The position numbers and the translations under genes are program-made. This document shows, piece after piece, positions 32,940 to 38,388 of a stretch of DNA of 38,388 bases (its first letter is position 1; every line of letters begins with the position of its first letter). The notes beneath the pieces were generated by a model that was not told the origin of the DNA, ran no database searches, and saw only the letters and a list, made by a program, of their open reading frames with translations. Origin of the DNA: Clostridium sp. CAG:510 (GTDB lineage Bacteria; Bacillota; Clostridia; Lachnospirales; Lachnospiraceae); assembly GCA_000434615.1 (NCBI GenBank), contig FR880822.1, forward strand, positions 1-38,388. The letters are read 5' to 3'.

Positions 32940-32965
32940 TCTTAGAAAACTTTTGGATATTTGCC

Positions 32966-34771
32966 ATGAACCAGAAGATAGAAAATGTATTGGCGTTAGC
33001 CTTGCAGACGCCGGATTCGGTGCGTGAAAAGTCCCTGAACTTAAATGTCGGTTTCACGGAAGAAACAAGAACCTGGGAACTGATAGTCAAGTACAACGGT
33101 GCCCTTAAAGAAGCAGTTTCGGGACTGCCGGTGACGGCAGAAGAGCTGATAGTAGAAGAGCTGATAGCAGGTTATGGTCTCTTGACCGTGCCGGAGGATT
33201 TGGTGGATACGGTAAGCAGGCTGCCGCAAATAGAATATGTGGAAAAGCCTAAACGGCTGTTTTTTTCGATGGCAGATGGAAAAGAAGTTTCCTGCGTTCT
33301 GCCGGTTACGAAAAGACAGCCGTTTTTAAGTGGAAAAGGCATTCTCCTTGCGGTTATTGATTCCGGCATCGATTATACAAACCGAAACTTCCGGAATGCG
33401 GACGGTAGCACCAGAATTTTATCACTCTGGGACCAGACGGTTTCCCCGGATGCGGAAAAAGGATTTTTCCCGCCGGAAGGATTTCAGACCGGCACAGAAT
33501 TTACCCGGGAGCAGATAAATGCGGCGCTGCGGGAAGCAGACCCGCTCAGACAGTACGAGCTGGTGCCGAGCAGGGACAGCAGCGGTCACGGAACGGCCGT
33601 AGCCGGAATCGCGGCGGGGGCTGCCGCGAATGTGACGGGCGGAACAGCGAACAACAACTACGAGGGCGTTGCACCGGAAAGTGAGTTGCTTATTGTGAAG
33701 CTGGGGACACCGCGGGAAAATTCCTTCCCGCGCACTACAGAGATGATGCGGGCGGTTACCTATGTGGTCAGAAAAGCGCAAAGCTTAAACCGTCCGGTTG
33801 CCATTAACCTGAGTTTTGGTAATACCTATGGAGCACATGACGGCAGTTCTCTTTTAGAACGTTTTTTGGACAATGCAGCGGAAATCGGCAGAACGGTTAT
33901 CTGTGTGGGAAGCGGAAACGAGGGAGCTTCGGCAGGACACCGGGAAGGAAGAGTAAATCTGGGAGAAACGGCGGAAACGGAGCTTTCCGTGGGAGCCTAT
34001 GAAACGGCTTTCAGTGTGCAGCTCTGGAAAACCTATACAGATGTATTTCGCATTACACTGCGCTCGCCGGGCGGACAGGAATTTTCTTTTTCAACGGAAA
34101 AAGGCGGTGAAATAACCTGGGAAGCAGAACGGACGAGAATACTTATTTATGTGGGAGAGCCGTCCCCCTATGCGGTGGAACAGGAAATTTATTTTGATTT
34201 CATTCCCGAAAATTTGTACATTTCTCCGGGAATATGGTCGTTTCTCATTGGAACGCAGGAAAAAGAAAGCAGCTTTTATTTCTACCTTCCGTCCCAGGCG
34301 GTGCGCAATCAGAATACCCGCTTTTTTGAACCTAATCCCAATCTGACGCTGACCATTCCCTCCACGGCGTCGAAGGTGATTACCGTGGGCGCCTATGACA
34401 GTACATACGACGCCTATGCCGATTTTTCCGGCAGGGGTTACCGGTATGCGGAGCGGGATATCGGTCTTTTGGCAGCAGGGGCGGCAAAACCGGACCTTGC
34501 GGCGCCGGCCGTAAACATTACGGCACCGGACATCTATGGCGGTTACCGGTCCTTCACGGGGACTTCTTTTGCAACACCCTTTGTGACGGGCGCAGCGGCC
34601 TTGCTCATGGAATGGGGCATTGTGCAGGGAAATGATGCGTTCTTGTACGGAGAAAAGGTAAAGGCCTATTTAAGACGGGGCGCACGAAAAATAAGAGGGG
34701 AAGAATTCTACCCCAACGACAGGGTCGGGTACGGGGCGCTGTGCGTAGCAGACAGTATACCGATACAGTAA
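32966..34771 (+). CDS. S8 subtilisin-type serine peptidase, CspBA-like
   Basis: 601 residues from ATG 32966 (MNQKIENVLALAL). A longer in-frame start at 32858 adds 36 residues with no family character, so I prefer the internal one although its ribosome binding site is poor. Catalytic triad complete: Asp132 in AVIDSGIDYTN, His208 in SGHGTAVAGIAAG, Ser534 in GTSFATPFVTGAAAL. A long beta-rich insertion (about 330-480) separates His and Ser, as in Csp germination proteases. A prodomain-like N-terminus is present, with no signal peptide. CspB-type enzymes activate the spore-cortex hydrolase SleC; a spore role is inferred, and housekeeping turnover is also possible. Confidence 0.85.
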   Translation: MNQKIENVLALALQTPDSVREKSLNLNVGFTEETRTWELIVKYNGALKEAVSGLPVTAEELIVEELIAGYGLLTVPEDLVDTVSRLPQIEYVEKPKRLFFSMADGKEVSCVLPVTKRQPFLSGKGILLAVIDSGIDYTNRNFRNADGSTRILSLWDQTVSPDAEKGFFPPEGFQTGTEFTREQINAALREADPLRQYELVPSRDSSGHGTAVAGIAAGAAANVTGGTANNNYEGVAPESELLIVKLGTPRENSFPRTTEMMRAVTYVVRKAQSLNRPVAINLSFGNTYGAHDGSSLLERFLDNAAEIGRTVICVGSGNEGASAGHREGRVNLGETAETELSVGAYETAFSVQLWKTYTDVFRITLRSPGGQEFSFSTEKGGEITWEAERTRILIYVGEPSPYAVEQEIYFDFIPENLYISPGIWSFLIGTQEKESSFYFYLPSQAVRNQNTRFFEPNPNLTLTIPSTASKVITVGAYDSTYDAYADFSGRGYRYAERDIGLLAAGAAKPDLAAPAVNITAPDIYGGYRSFTGTSFATPFVTGAAALLMEWGIVQGNDAFLYGEKVKAYLRRGARKIRGEEFYPNDRVGYGALCVADSIPIQ

Positions 34772-34817
34772 TATGCGGCTTTAAGCCATTTTTGTGGCAA
34801 AAGCCGCATATTTTTTG
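34771..34817 (+). terminator. Rho-independent terminator after the S8 peptidase
   Basis: A 12-bp perfect stem (34771-34782 with 34800-34811), an inner GCCA/TGGC pair and a T-run. The stem begins with the last base of the stop codon. Confidence 0.93.
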
Positions 34818-34945
34818 TGAATTTGCTGGAAAGTTATATAGACAACTAAAAACGGATTTTACGTTTATATAGTTGAATAAATTCATATAATGTGGCATAA
34901 TACAATATATAAAAACAAAAAGACTGTGAATAAGAGGAAACAAAC

Positions 34946-36130
34946 ATGAGACTTTTGAAAATCAATATAAAAAATATGCCGCGTTTCAGAGAGGATATAG
35001 ATATCGATTTTATTACGAAACAGAGAGTAGCAGAGGACGATAAAGAAAAACTGTTTCATATTTTTTCTAATATTTATGCAAACCAGGTACTTTCTTTTAT
35101 TGGTATCAATGCATCAGGAAAGACGACCATCTTAAAAGTTATTTCCTTTGTCATAAATATGCTTAATAATGAGGCACTGAACAGTATTAAGTCAAAAGAA
35201 ATTTTAAATGAACTGGCAGAGAAGGAAAAAGTGAAAATTACAAGCTTTTTTTACAATGAAAATTGCATCTATAAGCTTGAAACAGTTATTACAAAAGAGA
35301 TAAATCCGGTAGACAAAGAAGAAAAGCTGGTAATATCGGAAGAAACTCTTTGGGAAAAAGATGCAGGGAAAGTAAAGACTAAGAAGAGCTTGTTTGATTT
35401 TGAAAATACAGATATTATAATAGAAAGAAATCAAAAAGAACAATTCTTATTAAGCGATGTCAGTGTAATGATTGCAATAAACAAGGAAAAACAATCTAAC
35501 TTTCCGATTAGGGACATGTTGAAGTGGACGAATCATAATATGCTGAACATACTGGGCATATTTCCTAAGGAGCTTCTTACATTCCTGGACCCGAGCATTG
35601 AATATTTTAAATGTAATACGGAAAAGAAGCCGGCGGACATTCGCCTGAAATTTTATGCTTCGGACGAGATTATACTGAATAGTCCGCTGGAAATAGAAAA
35701 ATATCTTTCTTCCGGTACTATTAAGGGTATTAATGTTTTTATGAATGCGCTGCTTTGCTTCATAGAGGGCGGATACCTTATTGTGGATGAACTGGAAAAT
35801 CACTTTAACGAAGAGATTGTAACGACGCTGGTCCGCTTTTTTATGAATCCCAGTGTTAATAAAAACGGAGCTACCTTGGTTTATTCTACACATTATTCTG
35901 AACTATTAGATGAGTTTGAAAGAAATGATTGCATTTACATCATCAGAAATCGGGGAGGTATATATGCTGAAAATTTATCGCTCATATTAAAGAGAAATGA
36001 TATTAAGAAGAGCGAAGCATACGAAAGCGGATATTTAGAGGGGACTGTGCCGGTGTATGAATCTTATCTGGCACTAAAGAAAGTTCTTTCCAGTGTAAAA
36101 TTACAGGGGGATGATAATGGCAAAATATAA
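34946..36130 (+). CDS. ABC-type ATPase, RloA/AbiL-like defence protein
   Basis: 394 residues, no membrane segment. Walker A GINASGKTT at residues 53-61, an ABC-signature-like YLSSGTIKG, Walker B YLIVDELE (Asp281, Glu282) and an H-switch in YSTHYSELL. The Walker A and B motifs are separated by a long insert, as in the AAA_15/SMC-like ATPases of RloA, AbiL, OLD and related phage-defence proteins. It overlaps the next gene by 14 bases, forming a pair, and hsdM follows. A new AT-richer composition begins here. Activity of the pair (nuclease or other) is inferred from families. Confidence 0.75.
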   Translation: MRLLKINIKNMPRFREDIDIDFITKQRVAEDDKEKLFHIFSNIYANQVLSFIGINASGKTTILKVISFVINMLNNEALNSIKSKEILNELAEKEKVKITSFFYNENCIYKLETVITKEINPVDKEEKLVISEETLWEKDAGKVKTKKSLFDFENTDIIIERNQKEQFLLSDVSVMIAINKEKQSNFPIRDMLKWTNHNMLNILGIFPKELLTFLDPSIEYFKCNTEKKPADIRLKFYASDEIILNSPLEIEKYLSSGTIKGINVFMNALLCFIEGGYLIVDELENHFNEEIVTTLVRFFMNPSVNKNGATLVYSTHYSELLDEFERNDCIYIIRNRGGIYAENLSLILKRNDIKKSEAYESGYLEGTVPVYESYLALKKVLSSVKLQGDDNGKI

Positions 36131-36641
36131 AGCATGTATTTGCGAGGGCGGCGCAGAGAGAGTTATATTGGAGCTGCTTTTAGAACAGGACAAGCTGATT
36201 TTTTCAAAAGAGGAATTGCTGGAGGAAGAGATTATTAATTCAAGAAGGGGGAAGGATTTTGAAGAAAGGTATTTGAGAAAAGAATTTTCAGGAAAAATAA
36301 CGGTGTATAGAGTATTGGATTCCCGAAGAGAAAATTTCAAAATAAGCAAAGCCTATCAAAATAAAGTAGATATTGTAAATGTAATTACTGCACCGGAGAT
36401 AGAAATGCTTATCATTTGTAATGAAGGAAAATATAAGGACTTTGAGAAAAGAAAAAATATGTCCCCCAGTGAATACTGTAAATCTATTTTAAGATATAAG
36501 GATGTAAAGAGCGTTTCGTTTGTAAAAGAATATTTTTCCGATATAGAGGTGTTGGAACAGAGTCTTCATGAATATCGCAAGATATCAAAACGCAGAAAAA
36601 ATGAAAAGACTCTATGGGATTTATTAAAAGTCAATAATTAA
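36117..36641 (+). CDS. RloB/TOPRIM-like partner of the ATPase
   Basis: 174 residues from ATG 36117, with GGGGG 6 bases upstream; ATG 36111 is alternative. ACICEGGAERVIL at the N-terminus, RVLDSRRENF in the middle and TAPEIEMLIICNEGKYKDF later correspond in order to the EGxTE, acidic and NPxFExWLL segments of RloB-type TOPRIM-like proteins, but the match is remote and the middle lacks a clear DxD. A C-terminal basic stretch KISKRRKNEK. It is encoded in an operon with the ATPase. If the fold is right it would be a nuclease or nicking partner. Assignment is tentative. Confidence 0.45.
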   Translation: MAKYKACICEGGAERVILELLLEQDKLIFSKEELLEEEIINSRRGKDFEERYLRKEFSGKITVYRVLDSRRENFKISKAYQNKVDIVNVITAPEIEMLIICNEGKYKDFEKRKNMSPSEYCKSILRYKDVKSVSFVKEYFSDIEVLEQSLHEYRKISKRRKNEKTLWDLLKVNN

Positions 36642-36671
36642 GGAATTAATTTAGGTGATGGAGGAAAGAAA

Positions 36672-38270
36672 ATGGCAGAGTTAGAAAGCAGTAAGGATTT
36701 GATTAGTGTATTGTGGAGCGGGGCTGATATTCTGCGCTCCAAAATGGATGCAAACGAATACAAGGATTATTTATTGGGGATTGTCTTTTATAAGTATCTT
36801 TCCGATTCCTTTTTAATAAAAGTATATGATTTGATTTATGATGAAAAACCACAGAATTTGAAAATGGCATTGGAAGCATATAAAGAAGCACTTGCAGATG
36901 ACAGCGCAGAGGAATTGATAGAACAGATAAAATCAGAGTGCCATTATGTAATTGAACCGGACCTTACATACACGTGTTTTGCAGATGCGGCAAGGACAAA
37001 TTCATTTAATCGGGAACAGTTGCAAAAAGCTTTTAACAATATTGAACAGAGTGACCCTTTGTTTGCGGATTTATTTACAGATATTGATTTGTATTCCAAT
37101 CGTTTGGGAACCGGGGACCAGAAACAGAGCGATACCATATCCAATTTAATTAAGGAAATTGATAAGGCAGATTTATTAAATTCCGATGCAGAAATATTGG
37201 GTAATGCATATGAATATCTGATAGGTCAGTTTGCTTCGGAAACGGGAAAGAAAGCAGGAGAGTTCTACACACCTCAGGCTGTATCAAAAATATTGACGAA
37301 GATAGCTATAGCAGGACAGGAAGAGAAAAGAGGATTATCGGTATATGACCCCTGTATGGGTTCCGGCTCGCTGCTGCTTAATGCGAAAAAGTATTCTGCA
37401 GAGCCGAATTATATCAGATATTATGGACAAGAGTTAAATACCTCAACTTATAACCTGGCACGGATGAATATGATTTTACATGGAATCTCTCCGGACAACC
37501 AAATGCTCCGAAACGGTGATACATTGGATGGGGACTGGCCGACCGGCGAAGAAACAGATTTTAATATGGTATTGATGAATCCGCCGTATTCTGCTAATTG
37601 GAGTGCGGCAGCAGGTTTTTTACAGGATGAGCGTTTTAGTGATTATGGCGTGCTGGCACCGAAGTCTAAAGCAGACTATGCCTTTTTGCTGCATGGACTT
37701 TATCATCTGAAAAGTAATGGAACAATGGCAATCGTACTGCCTCACGGAGTTCTTTTCCGTGGTGCGGCAGAGGGCAAGATACGAGAAAAACTTCTTCGTT
37801 CCGGTAATATTTATGCAGTAATTGGATTGCCGGCAAACCTTTTCTATAATACATCCATTCCTACTTGCATTATTGTATTAAAAAAACATAGGGATGGTCG
37901 AGATGTTCTTTTTATAGATGCATCACAGAAATTTGAAAAGGGTAAGAAACAGAATGCCATGACGGATGAACATATTGAGTCTGTTATGACCCTCTACAGT
38001 AATAGGGAGACTGTTGATAAAGAAGCGTACCTCGCAAGTTTTGAAGATATTGAGAAAAATGATTTTAATCTGAATATTCCCCGGTATGTTGATAATTTTG
38101 AAAAGGAAGAGGAAATCGACTTAAAGGAAATTCTGACCAGTATGACCAACACAGACAGGGAATTGGAGCAGGCGCAGAATGAGTTCGTGGCACTTCTCAA
38201 AGAATTGACATCGTCAGATGCAGAAATCATGCAGTCGTTGAATGAACTGATTGGAAAAATGGAGGGGTAA
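36672..38270 (+). CDS. hsdM: Type I restriction-modification methyltransferase subunit HsdM
   Basis: 532 residues. N-terminal HsdM domain (LWSGADILRSKMDANEYKDY and FYKYLSD), then the N6-adenine methylase domain with motif I DPCMGSG (226-232) for SAM and motif IV NPPY (303-306). The C-terminus ends in a helical region that contacts HsdS. GATGGAGGAAAG precedes the ATG. It lies 30 bases after the RloB-like gene. The stop overlaps an ATG of hsdS. hsdR is not in the window and should lie further right or be missing. Confidence 0.95.
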   Translation: MAELESSKDLISVLWSGADILRSKMDANEYKDYLLGIVFYKYLSDSFLIKVYDLIYDEKPQNLKMALEAYKEALADDSAEELIEQIKSECHYVIEPDLTYTCFADAARTNSFNREQLQKAFNNIEQSDPLFADLFTDIDLYSNRLGTGDQKQSDTISNLIKEIDKADLLNSDAEILGNAYEYLIGQFASETGKKAGEFYTPQAVSKILTKIAIAGQEEKRGLSVYDPCMGSGSLLLNAKKYSAEPNYIRYYGQELNTSTYNLARMNMILHGISPDNQMLRNGDTLDGDWPTGEETDFNMVLMNPPYSANWSAAAGFLQDERFSDYGVLAPKSKADYAFLLHGLYHLKSNGTMAIVLPHGVLFRGAAEGKIREKLLRSGNIYAVIGLPANLFYNTSIPTCIIVLKKHRDGRDVLFIDASQKFEKGKKQNAMTDEHIESVMTLYSNRETVDKEAYLASFEDIEKNDFNLNIPRYVDNFEKEEEIDLKEILTSMTNTDRELEQAQNEFVALLKELTSSDAEIMQSLNELIGKMEG

Positions 38271-38275
38271 TGGAT

Positions 38276-38388
38276 ATGGCAAAACCTAAAATTAGATTCA
38301 AAGGGTACCAGGACGATTGGGAACAGCGTAAGTCGGGTGACATGGCCCCACTTCGAGGTGGCTTTGCCTTTAAAAGTAATGAATATTG
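38276..38388 (+). CDS. hsdS: Type I restriction specificity subunit HsdS, 3' end beyond window
   Basis: Only the first 37 full codons are seen: MAKPKIRFKGYQDDWEQRK and then APLRGGFAFKSNEY, the usual start of an HsdS target-recognition domain. ATG 38276 has GGAGGGG 8 bases before it; ATG 38270 is too close to that site. The recognition sequence cannot be read from this fragment. Confidence 0.85.
   Translation, partial: MAKPKIRFKGYQDDWEQRKSGDMAPLRGGFAFKSNEY

Noticed and set aside
32858..32965. N-terminal extension of the S8 peptidase
   Set aside because: The 36 residues have no family character and no signal peptide, and the region looks like an intergenic promoter; the start at 32966 fits the family better.

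Overview
The window looks like a chromosomal segment of a gut-type Clostridia, most likely a member of the Lachnospiraceae. The evidence is protein style and gene content: a long group II PyrF, a 228-residue PyrE, a purE-purM-purN-purD run, an M29-type aminopeptidase, a CspBA-like S8 peptidase, ClpC, an LRR/XAC2610-type lipoprotein, small family-typical membrane proteins, good AGGAGG ribosome binding sites and moderate GC in the housekeeping parts. The species cannot be fixed from sequence reading alone.

Layout. 1-633: 3' part of an Rpn-type PD-(D/E)XK nuclease. 750-4383 (minus): heterodimeric ABC exporter with one degenerate and one normal ATP site. 4556-5482: pyrF. 5555-15471: an AT-rich accessory island, all on the plus strand, lying between pyrF and pyrE. 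15540-18848: pyrE, two small membrane proteins and an M29-type aminopeptidase. 18976-22433: purine genes purE, purM, purN, purD, mostly overlapping. 22516-25676: an SH3-domain membrane protein and a c-di-GMP phosphodiesterase-like GGDEF/EAL protein. 25822-30492: a GntR/YtrA-like repressor coupled to clpC, a small conserved protein and radA. 30639-30709: tRNA-Trp. 30973-34771: a small protein, a PaaI-type thioesterase, an M18 aminopeptidase and an S8 peptidase. 34946-38388: a defence region with an ABC-type ATPase, a RloB/TOPRIM-like partner, hsdM and the start of hsdS.

The most interesting part is the island. It starts with a near-consensus promoter and encodes, in one probable operon, an EsaA/YueB-like membrane protein with an unusually small membrane region, a WXG100 protein with WSA in place of WXG, a small membrane protein, two helical proteins placed like the Lap1/Lap2 targeting factors of LXG toxins, and an LXG-like protein whose far C-terminus is a phage-tail-type lysozyme domain. 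The LXG-like protein is split by a one-base frameshift in an A-rich run. Three tandem leucine-rich-repeat exported proteins follow. Their position directly after a cell-wall-hydrolase effector, and their predicted extracytoplasmic location, make them candidate immunity or binding partners (inference). The second LRR gene has an in-frame TAG. The third is followed by a 570-bp segment bounded by 36-bp direct repeats that holds a DUF4143 ATPase remnant. No EssC, EssB or EsaB gene is present, so the secretion motor must be elsewhere or absent.

Working together: the housekeeping genes are pyrimidine and purine synthesis, peptide turnover, proteostasis (clpC) and DNA repair (radA). The two accessory blocks are an interbacterial-competition-like type VII effector module and a type I restriction-modification locus carrying a restriction-linked ATPase pair.
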